A DNA stretch of 64,000 nt from positions 1,711,501 to 1,775,500 of the forward strand of contig NZ_CP142362.1 of NCBI RefSeq assembly GCF_035918395.1. Reading direction: 5' to 3'. Positions 41,481 to 50,234 of this stretch are shown here, one piece after another (the first letter of the stretch is position 1; each line of letters starts with the position of its first letter). Made by a program: the position numbers and the translations under genes. The notes beneath the pieces are model-generated. The model was not told where the DNA came from. It saw nothing but the letters and a program-made list of their open reading frames with translations, and ran no database searches. This stretch comes from Mycolicibacterium sp. ND9-15. GTDB taxonomy: Bacteria; Actinomycetota; Actinomycetes; Mycobacteriales; Mycobacteriaceae.

Positions 41481-42106
41481 GCCCGCGTCAGGCTCGCGAC
41501 GACGCGGTCGCCGACCGGATGGATCCGGGTCAGTGCCAGCCCGGCGTGCTCGGCGACCTCGGCGGCGCAGTCGATGCCCACCGACGCCCACGGGAACCAC
41601 GGACCGACAGTGCGCGAGGACTCGAGCCGGACCCAGCGGCTGCGGATACCGCGGGTCAGCGTTTCGAATTCGGCGACGCAACGACCGCCATGGCGCAACA
41701 GCTCCGCCGCCCTGTGCAGCACCCGCCACGGGTCGCCGCCGAGGCCCACGTTGCCGTCGGCCAACAGCACCGTGTGCCACCGGCCAGTCGCGGGCAACTG
41801 CCCGAACAGGTCCCGGCACAACACCGGCGCACCGTTGCGGCGGGCCAGGCCGACCGCGGTCGCGGACTGGTCGACACCAAGCGCGGGAACCCCGCGGCGA
41901 ATCAGCTCGATCACCAATCGCCCAGGGCCGCAGCCCAAGTCGATCGTCGGACCTTCACACATTTCCACGACCGCCCGATCGAACCGGCCGTCGGCATGGA
42001 CCCCGCCGAGCCAGCGGTGCACCGGGAGGGCTCGCACCTCACCGTCGTCGCGCCGGATCCAACAGCGTTCACCGCCGAGGGCGCGGTCGTAGAGGTTGCC
42101 CAGCAT
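41477..42106 (-). CDS. Class I SAM-dependent methyltransferase
   Basis: A 209-residue enzyme. SAM motif I is TIDLGCGPGRLVIEL near residue 55, acidic motif II is VPALGVDQSATAVGLAR, and VLLADGNVGLGGDPWRVLHR follows. The ATG at 42106 shares one base with the upstream stop; an equally possible GTG is one codon earlier. It is the last gene of a three-gene overlapping run (GT2, DUF2064, methyltransferase) and probably modifies a lipid or sugar product of that pathway. It overlaps the convergent membrane gene by four bases. Confidence 0.85.
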   Translation of the reverse strand: MLGNLYDRALGGERCWIRRDDGEVRALPVHRWLGGVHADGRFDRAVVEMCEGPTIDLGCGPGRLVIELIRRGVPALGVDQSATAVGLARRNGAPVLCRDLFGQLPATGRWHTVLLADGNVGLGGDPWRVLHRAAELLRHGGRCVAEFETLTRGIRSRWVRLESSRTVGPWFPWASVGIDCAAEVAEHAGLALTRIHPVGDRVVASLTRA

Positions 42107-42759
42107 CACGCACCGACCGCTTTGGCGAACCGGCTGCCGGGTAGGCATTTCCGACGCACCGTTTCGATGTCGTGGACGGTGTCGAAGTCGGCAAGCTCGT
42201 CGACCACGACGACGCTGATTCCGTTGCCGCGCAACGCCGCCAAGGTCAACGCACCGGTGTCGGGCCGCGACATCGGCACCGTTCGCAGGCAGTCGGCCAT
42301 CGAGGGCCGCGAAACGCCGAGCACCCACCAGCCGCCGTCCTCGGCGAAGCCGAGCACCGCCTCGGCTCGGGTCAGCTCATGGCCGCACGCAGTGAGCAGG
42401 TCGGCGGTCACTTGCGGGGTGTCCATGCCGATCTGCAGCACGGGGGGACCGGTGGACGCGTCGGCGTGCGCGTTCGCCAACCGGTCGGCGAAGTTCGCGC
42501 CGCGTTGCGGTATGACCGTGAAACCTTTGAAATGACAGGATATTTCGTCGCCACGGCGAGCCCGGGACAGGTCGCCGGTCAGCGCGACCACCCTGCGTTC
42601 GACGGGCGCGGAGGCTACCGCGTCGAGCGTGTCGAGTAGCGCGGCCGCGGCGATGTCGGCGGCGGCGATGTCGCCGATCGACGCGGCAAGCCGAGTCTTG
42701 GCCAACCCCGGCACCGGCGCCTTGGCCACCACCAGCATGGTCACGGCCAGCGCGGTCAC
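42106..42759 (-). CDS. DUF2064 GT-A-fold nucleotidyl/glycosyl transferase-like protein (Rv0540 homologue)
   Basis: A 217-residue protein with the DUF2064 opening MLVVAKAPVPGLAKTRLA, close in fold to CofC/MobA-type nucleotidyltransferases. Other landmarks are VALTGDLSRARRG, VLQIGMDTPQVT (acidic metal site) and AEDGGWWVLGV. The GTG at 42759 overlaps the stop of the GT2 gene (GTGA). Its usual partner in actinobacteria is a polyprenyl-phosphate glycosyltransferase, as here. Exact reaction unknown. Confidence 0.86.
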   Translation of the reverse strand: MTALAVTMLVVAKAPVPGLAKTRLAASIGDIAAADIAAAALLDTLDAVASAPVERRVVALTGDLSRARRGDEISCHFKGFTVIPQRGANFADRLANAHADASTGPPVLQIGMDTPQVTADLLTACGHELTRAEAVLGFAEDGGWWVLGVSRPSMADCLRTVPMSRPDTGALTLAALRGNGISVVVVDELADFDTVHDIETVRRKCLPGSRFAKAVGA

Positions 42760-43412
42760 GAGATCACCCGCCAGAAGTCCAACGCGGCCACCGCGCTGCC
42801 GCGCACAGATCCGCTCACCTTGGACTTGCCTCCGGTCCGCGCGCCGTAGTCGACGTCGCGTTCGACGACACGCCAGCCCGCGGCCGCCGCCCGGACCAAC
42901 AGCTCGAGCGGATAGCCGGAACGGCGGTCGCGGACCCCGAGTTCGAGCAGCGCGTCCCGGCGCGCGACGCGCATCGGCGCGATGTCGTGTACGGCCAAGC
43001 CGTGGCGGTGACGTAGCCGCCGGCACACCGCCGCGGTTCCGAGCCGGGCGTGCCACGGCCACTTCAGCCCCTCGACGGGTCGGCGCCGCCCGATCGCCAT
43101 GTCCGCGCCGCGGTCGAGTTCGGCTACGAGCGCCGGAAGATCACCGGGATCCAGCGAGCCGTCGGCGTCCAGTACCGCCACGACCGCCGTCGTCGCCGCC
43201 GTCACCCCGGCGTGCACGGCAGCCCCGTACCCGGGGCGCTTCTCGGTGACCACCTGGGCGCCCAGCCGCCGCGCCACCTCCGCCGTCGCGTCGGTGCTGT
43301 TGTTGTCGACCACCAACGCCCGGTAGCCGGCCGGGATGGCCGCGAGCACACCGGGCAGTGCTTCCGCCTCGTTGAGACAAGGCAGCACCACGGTGACCGG
43401 ACAGTCGGGCAT
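42756..43412 (-). CDS. GT2 family glycosyltransferase (Rv0539 homologue)
   Basis: A 218-residue dolichyl-phosphate-mannose-synthase-like enzyme. ATG at 43412 gives MPDCPVTVVLPCLNEAEALP. The nucleotide-sugar motifs are VVDNNSTDATAEVA, KRPGYGAAVHAG and the metal site VLDADGSLDPGDLP. The later RRSGYPLELLVRAAA and YGARTGGKSKVSGS match polyprenyl-phosphate sugar transferases. No membrane helices, so it acts on the cytoplasmic face. It is divergent from a two-component system (91-base gap). Confidence 0.9.
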   Translation of the reverse strand: MPDCPVTVVLPCLNEAEALPGVLAAIPAGYRALVVDNNSTDATAEVARRLGAQVVTEKRPGYGAAVHAGVTAATTAVVAVLDADGSLDPGDLPALVAELDRGADMAIGRRRPVEGLKWPWHARLGTAAVCRRLRHRHGLAVHDIAPMRVARRDALLELGVRDRRSGYPLELLVRAAAAGWRVVERDVDYGARTGGKSKVSGSVRGSAVAALDFWRVIS

Positions 43413-43503
43413 GGGTTCGAGGCTAACCACCCCGACCAGTGCTTTGATGACGAATCCGTGACATCGGCGCAGGTAGTAGCCGCTTACGGCTAGTCTCGGG
43501 AAG

Positions 43504-44205
43504 GTGAGGCGCGTACTGATCGCCGACGACGACACCGTCGTGCGCGATGTCGTGCGCCGCTATCTCGAGCGCGACGGCCTCGACGTGGCGATCGCCCACG
43601 ACGGAGCCGAGGCGCTGCGGCTACTCGGCTCGCAGCACATCGACGTCGCGGTGCTCGACGTGATGATGCCCGGCGCGGACGGGCTGACGCTGTGCCGCAA
43701 CCTACGCCAGCGCGGCGGCTACTCGATCCCGGTGATCCTGTTGACCGCGCTCGGCGAGGAGGACGACCGGATCGCGGGCCTGGAGGCCGGCGCCGACGAC
43801 TACCTGACCAAACCGTTCAGCCCGCGCGAACTCGCGTTGCGGGTCCGATCGGTGCTGCGGCGCGCACCCGCGCCGACGGGGCGACGGTCGCTCGACATCA
43901 CCGTCGGTGATTTGACTGTGTCGACCGCCGCGCGCACTGTCACAGTCGAGGGTTCGCCGCTGTCGCTGACCAACCGCGAATTCGACCTGCTGCTGTTCTT
44001 CCTCACCCACACCGATGTCGTGTTCAGCCGCGAGGAGCTTTTGAAACAGGTGTGGCACTGGGATTTCGGTGATCTGTCGACCGTCACGGTGCACGTCAAG
44101 CGGTTGCGGTCCAAGCTCGGTGAGCACCACCGGGTACAGACGGTGTGGGGCCGCGGCTATCTGTGGAGCAGCGAAGCGCGCTCACCGGAAGGACAGAGCG
44201 CCTAG
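43504..44205 (+). CDS. OmpR-type response regulator
   Basis: A 233-residue regulator. Receiver domain: acidic pocket IADDD at 6-10, phospho-acceptor Asp52 in AVLDVMMPG, Lys103 in YLTKPF. The C-terminal winged helix has [15 protein letters not shown] and [18 protein letters not shown] start. The stop shares one base with the start of the sensor kinase gene. The adjacent divergent glycosyltransferase operon is a candidate target. Confidence 0.95.
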   Translation: MRRVLIADDDTVVRDVVRRYLERDGLDVAIAHDGAEALRLLGSQHIDVAVLDVMMPGADGLTLCRNLRQRGGYSIPVILLTALGEEDDRIAGLEAGADDYLTKPFSPRELALRVRSVLRRAPAPTGRRSLDITVGDLTVSTAARTVTVEGSPLSLTNREFDLLLFFLTHTDVVFSREELLKQVWHWDFGDLSTVTVHVKRLRSKLGEHHRVQTVWGRGYLWSSEARSPEGQSA

Positions 44206-45236
44206 TGACGACCGACCTGTGGGAGATCACCGGGTTGGCGCTGGCATGCTCGGTACCGGTGGTGCTCGCAGGCGCACTCGTCATCCGCCTCGCCCGGTCC
44301 TGGTCGCTGGCGGTGAGCATGGTTGCGCTGGTGCTCATCCCGGTGCTGGCGACGTTCACCGGCGTCCTGGGCGCCAGCGGCTTCATGATCACCGAAACCT
44401 TCGAGCAGACCGCGATCGTCCTGGTGATCGTGTCGGTGGTGACGATCCCCGCCGCGGTGATGTTGGCGCGCTACCAGGCCCGCCGCACCGTATGGGAGCA
44501 GGAGATCCGCGAGTCGGAACGTGCCGCCGAGCAGTCGCGGCGCAGGCTGGTGGCGTTCGTCAGCCATGATTTGCGAACCCCGCTGGCCGGGATACGGGCG
44601 GTGTCCGAGGCGATCGCCGACGGCGTCGTACCCGACGCAGAGGTCCGGGTGCATGCGAAAACTATTGAGCAGGAGTCGGTTCGGCTCTCCGAGATGGTCG
44701 ATGACCTGTTCGAGATGTCGAAGATCAATGCGGGTGCCGTCCAACCCGTGTTCGACACGGTGGCGCTCGACGAGGTCGTCGACGACGTGCTGACCGCGCA
44801 CCGGATCGCCGCCGAACGTGCGGGCGTAGCGCTGACGGCCGAACTGCCGGCCACACCGGTGCGGGTGTTGGGCAGTGACCGCGCGCTGGTGCGGGTGTTG
44901 TCCAATCTCGTGGCCAACGCGATCGCACACACCCCTCCGGGCGGGCGGGTCGGGCTGGCGCTGGGGTCCGACGAGAACGGCGCGTGGGCGCGCGTCGACG
45001 ACACCGGCGTGGGCATCGACCAGGCCGACCTCCCGCGGGTGTTCGACGTCGCCTACCGCGGCTCCAACGATCGCGTGCCGCGCGCGGATTCGTCGCTGCC
45101 CAGCGGATCGGGGCTGGGGCTGGCAATCGCCGCGGGTCTGGTGCAGGCGCACCGCGGGACGTTGTCGGCGCGCAACTTGGACACCGGCGCGCGGTTCGAG
45201 GTGCGGCTGCCGCTGGCGGCCTCACCTGACGGGTGA
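44205..45236 (+). CDS. Sensor histidine kinase without extracytoplasmic domain
   Basis: A 343-residue kinase. Three closely spaced membrane helices (about 8-29, 36-58, 68-88) leave almost nothing outside, so sensing is likely within the membrane or via a partner. The phospho-acceptor is His121 in [13 protein letters not shown]. The ATPase has the N box [10 protein letters not shown]1 DDTGVGID and G2 [12 protein letters not shown]. The GTG at 44205 overlaps the regulator stop (TAGTG). A shared palindromic repeat follows the gene. Confidence 0.94.
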   Translation: MTTDLWEITGLALACSVPVVLAGALVIRLARSWSLAVSMVALVLIPVLATFTGVLGASGFMITETFEQTAIVLVIVSVVTIPAAVMLARYQARRTVWEQEIRESERAAEQSRRRLVAFVSHDLRTPLAGIRAVSEAIADGVVPDAEVRVHAKTIEQESVRLSEMVDDLFEMSKINAGAVQPVFDTVALDEVVDDVLTAHRIAAERAGVALTAELPATPVRVLGSDRALVRVLSNLVANAIAHTPPGGRVGLALGSDENGAWARVDDTGVGIDQADLPRVFDVAYRGSNDRVPRADSSLPSGSGLGLAIAAGLVQAHRGTLSARNLDTGARFEVRLPLAASPDG

Positions 45237-45237
45237 C

Positions 45238-45280
45238 TTCGGTGCGTTACCGATCGCTCAGCGACTGGTAACGCGCCGAA
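45238..45280. repeat. Shared palindromic repeat, copy 3
   Basis: Arms TTCGGTGCGTTACC (45238-45251) and GGTAACGCGCCGAA (45267-45280) match at 13 of 14 with one G-T pair; the centre GATCGCT/AGCGA continues the stem to a tiny loop. It lies between convergent kinase and nitronate monooxygenase genes, seven bases from the latter's stop. Confidence 0.88.
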
Positions 45281-45287
45281 ACCGCCA

Positions 45288-46415
45288 TTAATCCGGCAGG
45301 GAGTTGCTCAGGCGTTCAGTCGCCGCGACGTAGTCCTCGATGAACTCGCGGACCACCTCACGCGCGGGCTTGACCTTGTTCATCAGCCCCACGCCCTGGC
45401 CGACGAAGTACGTCGCCAGCGCCTGGGCGCCGGGATGCCCTTGGGCCGCCAGGACGTCGATCCGTCGCACGACGGGTTCGGCGAGCATCGACTGCAACGG
45501 AAGCGGCAACGGCTTCTGACCGCCGTCGTTGGGCAACCACGCCTGCGTCCAGTCCGAAACAAGTTGGCGCGCAGGCTTTCCCGTCCTGCCCGCCGAACGG
45601 ACCGTGTCCCGCGACGACGCGGCCAGGAATTTCTGCTTGGTATACGGTGCGGTCTCGGCCTCCTCGGTGGTCAGCCAGACCGACCCGGTCCAGGCGCCGG
45701 CCGCGCCCATCGCCACCGTGGCCGCCATCTGCCTGCCCGTGACGATCCCGCCGGCGGCGAGCACCGGGATGTCGCTGCCGATCGCCGCCAGCGCCTCCAG
45801 GACCTCGGGCACCAGCACCAGCGTGGTCACCTCGCCGCAGTGACCACCGGCCTCGGTGCCCTGCGCGACGATCAGGTCGACGCCCGCCTGCGCCTGTTTG
45901 ACCGCGTGCTCCTTGGCGCCGACCAGCGCGGCCACCGGGACGCCGTGCTCCTTGCCGGCCTCGATCATGTAGTCCGGCGGGACGCCGAGCGCGTTGGCGA
46001 TCAACCGGATGGGGTGGTTCATCGCCACGTCCAGCAGCTCCTTGCCGGTGTTGCCCGACAGCGCGGCGTTGCCGAACCGCGGCGCCTCCCCCAATTCGAT
46101 GTCGTGCGCGGCGAGCAGCTCGGCGACGAAACCGCGGTACTCGTCGGGGATGCGGCCGGCGAGGTCGCTCATCGTCAGATCCTCGCCCTTGCCTTCGTAA
46201 CGGGCGGGGACGATGAGGTCGACACCATAGGGCCTGCCGCCGACGTGGTCGTCGATCCACGACAGCTCCTGGTCGAGCTGCTCGGGCGTGTACGCCGTCC
46301 CGCCCAGCACGCCGAAGCCGCCCGCGCTGGACACCGCCGCCACCACGTCACGGCAGTGGCTGAACGCGAACAACGGAAAGTCGATTCCGAACTGCTCACA
46401 AATCGCTGGTTTCAC
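45288..46415 (-). CDS. Nitronate monooxygenase family flavoprotein
   Basis: A 375-residue FMN-dependent TIM-barrel enzyme of the 2-nitropropane dioxygenase class. Landmarks are CEQFGIDFPLFAFSHCRDVV at the N-terminus, SAGGFGVLGG, VDLIVAQGTEAGGHCGEV (FMN phosphate region with the active-site His) and PVLAAGGIVTGRQMAATVAM. The start is GTG at 46415; the longer frame is antisense to other genes. It probably detoxifies nitronates or oxidises a related carbanion. It stands alone. Confidence 0.9.
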   Translation of the reverse strand: MKPAICEQFGIDFPLFAFSHCRDVVAAVSSAGGFGVLGGTAYTPEQLDQELSWIDDHVGGRPYGVDLIVPARYEGKGEDLTMSDLAGRIPDEYRGFVAELLAAHDIELGEAPRFGNAALSGNTGKELLDVAMNHPIRLIANALGVPPDYMIEAGKEHGVPVAALVGAKEHAVKQAQAGVDLIVAQGTEAGGHCGEVTTLVLVPEVLEALAAIGSDIPVLAAGGIVTGRQMAATVAMGAAGAWTGSVWLTTEEAETAPYTKQKFLAASSRDTVRSAGRTGKPARQLVSDWTQAWLPNDGGQKPLPLPLQSMLAEPVVRRIDVLAAQGHPGAQALATYFVGQGVGLMNKVKPAREVVREFIEDYVAATERLSNSLPD

Positions 46416-46438
46416 CAGGCCAGTATGGCGAGGCGGAT

Positions 46439-47245
46439 TCAGGCCTGCGTGAGGTGCTGCCGGATCGCGTCGAGCATCTGCTTGCCGGCGAGCAATTCGA
46501 GATCGTCGTGCCCGGCGCCGGGCACCAGCACGTAACGCTTCGGCTCGTTGGCCGCGTCGTAGAGGCGACGGCTCATCGGCTCGGGCACGACGTCGTCGCG
46601 AGTCCCCGCGATCACCAGCAGCGGCACCCGCAGCGACCCGATGCGCTCGAGCGAGGGGTAACGGTCCAGCAGCAGCCGACGCACCGGCAGCCACGGATAG
46701 TGCACCGCGCCGACGTCGGGCAGCGAGGTGAACGGTGAGCGCAACACCAGCGCGCGCGGCGGCCGTTCGACCGCCAGCCCGATAGCGACTGCGGCGCCGA
46801 GGGATTCGCCGAAATAGACGATCTCCTCGATACCGGGCTGCGCGGCTAGCCATGCCTGCGCGGCCCGCGCATCGGCAGCGAGCCCGTCCTCCGAGGGGCG
46901 GCCCGAATTGCCGCCGTAACCGCGGTAGTCGAACAACAACACCGAGCAGCCCATCCGATTCAGCGCCGATGCCAGCGGCACGCGCCCCGACCGGTCGCCG
47001 GCGTTGCCCGCGAACACCAGCACGGCGGGGTTATTTCCGTCGACCGGGAAATACCAACCGCCCAACCGGATTGCGTCGTCGGTCTCGATCTGCACGTCCT
47101 GCCCGTTGGGCAACGCCGTCGCCGCGCTCGGCAGTGGCCCGGGCGACGGGAAGTAGATCAACCGCCGCTGCTGGGAGAACAGCAGTCCGATCAGACCTGT
47201 CGCCACGAGCGTGACGATAACGAGGATGCCAACCGTCCGGCGCAT
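46439..47245 (-). CDS. Membrane-anchored alpha/beta hydrolase (Bem46-like)
   Basis: A 268-residue protein with an N-terminal anchor (VGILVIVTLVATGLIGLLF) followed by RRLIYFPSPGP, the usual start of Bem46/YfhR hydrolases. The nucleophile is in VYFGESLGAAVA; the acid is in IAGTRDDVVPE and the histidine in PGAGHDDLELL. The catalytic domain is likely extracytoplasmic. The start shares one base with the galE3 stop, so it is the third gene of the MTAP-galE3-hydrolase run. Substrate unknown. Confidence 0.88.
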   Translation of the reverse strand: MRRTVGILVIVTLVATGLIGLLFSQQRRLIYFPSPGPLPSAATALPNGQDVQIETDDAIRLGGWYFPVDGNNPAVLVFAGNAGDRSGRVPLASALNRMGCSVLLFDYRGYGGNSGRPSEDGLAADARAAQAWLAAQPGIEEIVYFGESLGAAVAIGLAVERPPRALVLRSPFTSLPDVGAVHYPWLPVRRLLLDRYPSLERIGSLRVPLLVIAGTRDDVVPEPMSRRLYDAANEPKRYVLVPGAGHDDLELLAGKQMLDAIRQHLTQA

Positions 47246-48276
47246 CAGGTCCGCAACGGTGCGAACGCGAACTCGCGCAACCCGTCGAGCGGATCCACCG
47301 CGGCCTGAAATCCCAGTATCCGAGACGCTTTGGCGGGGTCCGCGACGATATGGCGGACGTCGCCGCCGCGGTACTGCCCGGTGATCACCGGCGGCGCGTC
47401 ACCGCGGATCTCACACAGCGCGGTGGCCACCTCCAGGATCGAGATCGGCCGGCCCGAACAGACGTTGAAGGCGTCGAACCCCTCCTGAGCGGATTGCACC
47501 GCCGCCACGTTCGCGGCCGACACGTCGTCGACGTGGACGAAATCACGCATTTGCGCTCCGTCTTCGAAAACCCTTGGCACATCTCCCGATTCGAGTTCTG
47601 ACCGGAAGATCGCCGCCACCCCCGAGTACGGGGTGTCGCGAGGCATGTGAGGTCCGTAGACGTTGTGGTAGCGCAGCGCAGTCACCGCGCCTCCGACCGC
47701 CTCCGACCATGCCAGCGCATAGTTCTCCTGCGCGGTCTTGCTGGCCGCATAAAGGCTGCGCGGGCGCAATGGCGCGTCTTCGGACACCAGTCGCCATCCC
47801 ACCGTCGCCGCGCACAGCGGGCAGCGGTGCTCGAACAGGCCGGCGTCGAGGTCGGCGCGGGTGCGCGGGCGCGGATCGACCGGCCCGTGCTCCGGGCAGT
47901 CGTAGCGGCCCTGGCCGTAGACCACCATCGACGACGCCAGCACCAACCGCTGACAGCCCGCCGCGAACATCTCGGCCAGCAGCACCGCGGTTCCGTAGTC
48001 GTTGTGCGTGCCGTACGACGGCGCATCGGCGGCGTTGACGCCCGCTCCGACCACGGCGGCCTGGTGGCACACCACATCGACGCCCTTCATCAGGGGCGCC
48101 AACGCGGACGCGTCGCGGATGTCGAGCACCTGGCAGTCCGTGGGCGCCTCGGCGCCGGGCCCGTGGGCGGAGGGCAGCATCGCGTCGACGGTGATGACGT
48201 CGTGGCCGGCGTCGCGCAGCGCCTCGGCGACCCGGGCTCCGATGAAGCCCGCCGCGCCGGTCAACAGAACTTTCAC
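47245..48276 (-). CDS. galE3: NAD-dependent sugar epimerase/dehydratase GalE3
   Basis: A 343-residue extended SDR. The NAD motif is LLTGAAGFIG at residues 4-13 and the active site is Y176-x3-K180 (LYAASK). It acts on a nucleotide sugar. Between strand 4 and the active site there is an insert with Cys127, His130, Cys152 and Cys155 (YDCPEHG and HRCPLC), spaced like a small zinc site. GTG start overlaps the MTAP stop by four bases. It corresponds to Rv0536. The precise sugar is unknown. Confidence 0.88.
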   Translation of the reverse strand: MKVLLTGAAGFIGARVAEALRDAGHDVITVDAMLPSAHGPGAEAPTDCQVLDIRDASALAPLMKGVDVVCHQAAVVGAGVNAADAPSYGTHNDYGTAVLLAEMFAAGCQRLVLASSMVVYGQGRYDCPEHGPVDPRPRTRADLDAGLFEHRCPLCAATVGWRLVSEDAPLRPRSLYAASKTAQENYALAWSEAVGGAVTALRYHNVYGPHMPRDTPYSGVAAIFRSELESGDVPRVFEDGAQMRDFVHVDDVSAANVAAVQSAQEGFDAFNVCSGRPISILEVATALCEIRGDAPPVITGQYRGGDVRHIVADPAKASRILGFQAAVDPLDGLREFAFAPLRT

Positions 48277-49049
48277 GGTAGTTCGAACGGCAGTCGGACG
48301 CCGTCGTGCGCCAGGCAGTGCTCACAGGTCCGTTCGAGCGCCACCTGGCCGATCGCCTCGTGCACGAGCTTCTTGAAGGGCGTCAGGTTACGTTCGAACT
48401 CGGCGAACACGTCGACGGTGCGGACGGCGGATCCGCTGTCGATACCGGCGTCGAGATCGGTCACCAACGCTATTGCGGCATAACACATCTCGAGTTCGCG
48501 CGCCAACACCGCCTCGGGATAGCCGGTCATGTTGACCAACGTGAAGCCCTGGTCGGCGAACCACCGGCTCTCGGCGCGGGTGGAGAACCGCGGCCCCTGC
48601 ACCACCACCATGGTGCCGCCGTCGACGACGCCGGGCAGATCGGTGACCGCCCCACGCAGGGTCGGGCAGTACGGGTCGGCGAACGCGACGTGAATGCCCC
48701 CGGAGTCGAAGTAGGTGTCGGCGCGGCCGACGGTGCGGTCGACGAGTTGATCGGGCACCACCATGGCCCCGGGCCCGAGGTCGTGGGTCAGGCTGCCGAC
48801 CGCGCACGGCGCGAAGATGCGTCGCACCCCGAGCGCGCGCAACGCCCACATGTTGGCCCGGTACGGCACGGTATGCGGCGAGAACTCGTGCTTGGCGCCG
48901 TGACGCGGCAGAAACGCCACCTCGTGCGCACCGACGACGCCCACGGTGATCGGCGCGCTCGGCGCCCCGTACGGGGTGTCGAGGTTGACGCTGCGCGCGT
49001 CGGTGCCGAAGAAGCCGTAGAAACCGCTCCCGCCGATGACTCCGAGCAC
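48273..49049 (-). CDS. S-methyl-5'-thioadenosine phosphorylase
   Basis: A 258-residue purine phosphorylase of the MTAP class. It splits methylthioadenosine with phosphate to adenine and methylthioribose 1-phosphate, recycling a by-product of polyamine-type and SAM chemistry. Landmarks are MLGVIGGSGFY at the N-terminus, FLPRHGAKHEFSPH, VPYRANMWALRALGV, VQGPRFSTRAESRW and VNMTGYPEAVLARELEMCYA. It corresponds to Rv0535. It is the first gene of the run with galE3 and the hydrolase. Confidence 0.93.
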   Translation of the reverse strand: MLGVIGGSGFYGFFGTDARSVNLDTPYGAPSAPITVGVVGAHEVAFLPRHGAKHEFSPHTVPYRANMWALRALGVRRIFAPCAVGSLTHDLGPGAMVVPDQLVDRTVGRADTYFDSGGIHVAFADPYCPTLRGAVTDLPGVVDGGTMVVVQGPRFSTRAESRWFADQGFTLVNMTGYPEAVLARELEMCYAAIALVTDLDAGIDSGSAVRTVDVFAEFERNLTPFKKLVHEAIGQVALERTCEHCLAHDGVRLPFELP

Positions 49050-49052
49050 GGT

Positions 49053-49277
49053 CTAGGCGGGCGGCTGGTCGTCGGTTTCGTCGAGTCGTTGCGACGCGCG
49101 CCGCACGGTGTCGCGGATCTCGAACGCATCGGTCGCGAAGCCGCCGATGGCGTTGGCGACGTCCTTGATCGCGGTGGTGATGATCGAGGCCACCTCACCA
49201 ACAGTCGATACGCCGGAGCCGAAGATCTCCTGCGCGGCATCCTTGCGAATTTCCGCCTTGCTGAGTCGGTCCTCCAT
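49053..49277 (-). CDS. Small conserved-looking hypothetical protein
   Basis: A 74-residue, mainly helical protein. ATG at 49277 gives [20 protein letters not shown]; the middle ([20 protein letters not shown]) is amphipathic and the tail acidic ([11 protein letters not shown]). No family recognised. It lies 3 bases upstream of the MTAP gene on the same strand and 44 bases from the divergent menA start. Confidence 0.68.
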   Translation of the reverse strand: MEDRLSKAEIRKDAAQEIFGSGVSTVGEVASIITTAIKDVANAIGGFATDAFEIRDTVRRASQRLDETDDQPPA

Positions 49278-49321
49278 GCGCTCAGTCTGCCACGGTCCGG
49301 CACCGTGCGAGACTGGCGTTC

Positions 49322-50197
49322 GTGGCGACATTCGCGCAATGGGTCGAGGGCGCGCGGCCGCGCACGCTGCCCAACGCGGTCGCGCCGGTGATCGCGGGCA
49401 CGGGCGCCGCGGCGTGGCTGCATGCCGCCTGCTGGTGGAAGGCGCTGCTGGCGCTGCTGGTCGCGGTGGCGATGATCGTCGGGGTCAACTACGCCAACGA
49501 CTACTCCGACGGCATCCGCGGCACCGACGACGTACGGTCGGGTCCGCTGCGGCTGGTCGGGTCGAAGGTCGCCGGGCCGAGGGCGGTGCTGACCGCCGCG
49601 GTGGTGAGCCTCGCAGTCGCGGCGATGGCGGGTCTGGTGCTGGCGGCGGTGAGCGCGCCATGGCTGATCGCCGTCGGCGTGGTGTGCATTGCCGGGGCGT
49701 GGCTCTACACGGGGGGCAACAAGCCCTACGGCTACCTCGGGTTGGGCGAGGTCGCGGTGTTCGTGTTCTTCGGCCTCGTCGCGGTGCTCGGCACTCAGTT
49801 CACCCAGGCGTTGCGGGTCGACTGGGTCGGCGTCGCGGTCGCGGTGGTGATGGGCTGCATGTCGTCGGCGGTGCTGGTGGCCAACAATCTGCGCGACATC
49901 GGAACCGACAAGGAGTCGGGGAAGATCACGCTGGCCGTGCGACTCGGCGACGCGCGCACCCGGCTGCTGTACCAGGCGCTGCTGGTGGTGGCGTTCGCGT
50001 TGACGCTGGTGCTGATGCTCGCGACGCCGTGGGCGGCGGTCGGCCTGGTGGCGCTACCGCTCGCGGTGCGCGCTGCCGCGCCGGTGCGTAAACGCCTCGG
50101 CGGCAAGGACTTGATCCCGGTGCTGCGCGACACGGGGTTGACGATGCTGGTGTGGGCGGTCGCTGTGGCGCTCGCCCTTGCGATTTCGGTGCGCTAA
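49322..50197 (+). CDS. menA: 1,4-Dihydroxy-2-naphthoate polyprenyltransferase
   Basis: A 291-residue UbiA-superfamily membrane enzyme with about eight helices. It joins the polyprenyl tail to dihydroxynaphthoate, giving demethylmenaquinone. The first aspartate motif is [15 protein letters not shown] near residue 58; the second is [17 protein letters not shown] near 178. The GTG at 49322 fits the family start ([16 protein letters not shown]). The last codons read I-S-V-R-stop and come from the palindromic repeat at 50184-50228. It corresponds to Rv0534c. Confidence 0.96.
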   Translation: MATFAQWVEGARPRTLPNAVAPVIAGTGAAAWLHAACWWKALLALLVAVAMIVGVNYANDYSDGIRGTDDVRSGPLRLVGSKVAGPRAVLTAAVVSLAVAAMAGLVLAAVSAPWLIAVGVVCIAGAWLYTGGNKPYGYLGLGEVAVFVFFGLVAVLGTQFTQALRVDWVGVAVAVVMGCMSSAVLVANNLRDIGTDKESGKITLAVRLGDARTRLLYQALLVVAFALTLVLMLATPWAAVGLVALPLAVRAAAPVRKRLGGKDLIPVLRDTGLTMLVWAVAVALALAISVR

Positions 50198-50228
50198 CTA
50201 TCGATCAGCGATCGGTAGCGCACCGAAA
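50184..50228. repeat. Shared palindromic repeat, copy 4
   Basis: Perfect 13-bp arms TTTCGGTGCGCTA (50184-50196) and TAGCGCACCGAAA (50216-50228), with ATCGATCAGCGAT in the centre. The menA stop codon TAA (50195-50197) lies in the left arm. The DUF1214 gene ends convergently seven bases further on. Confidence 0.9.
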
Positions 50229-50234
50229 TCGCTG

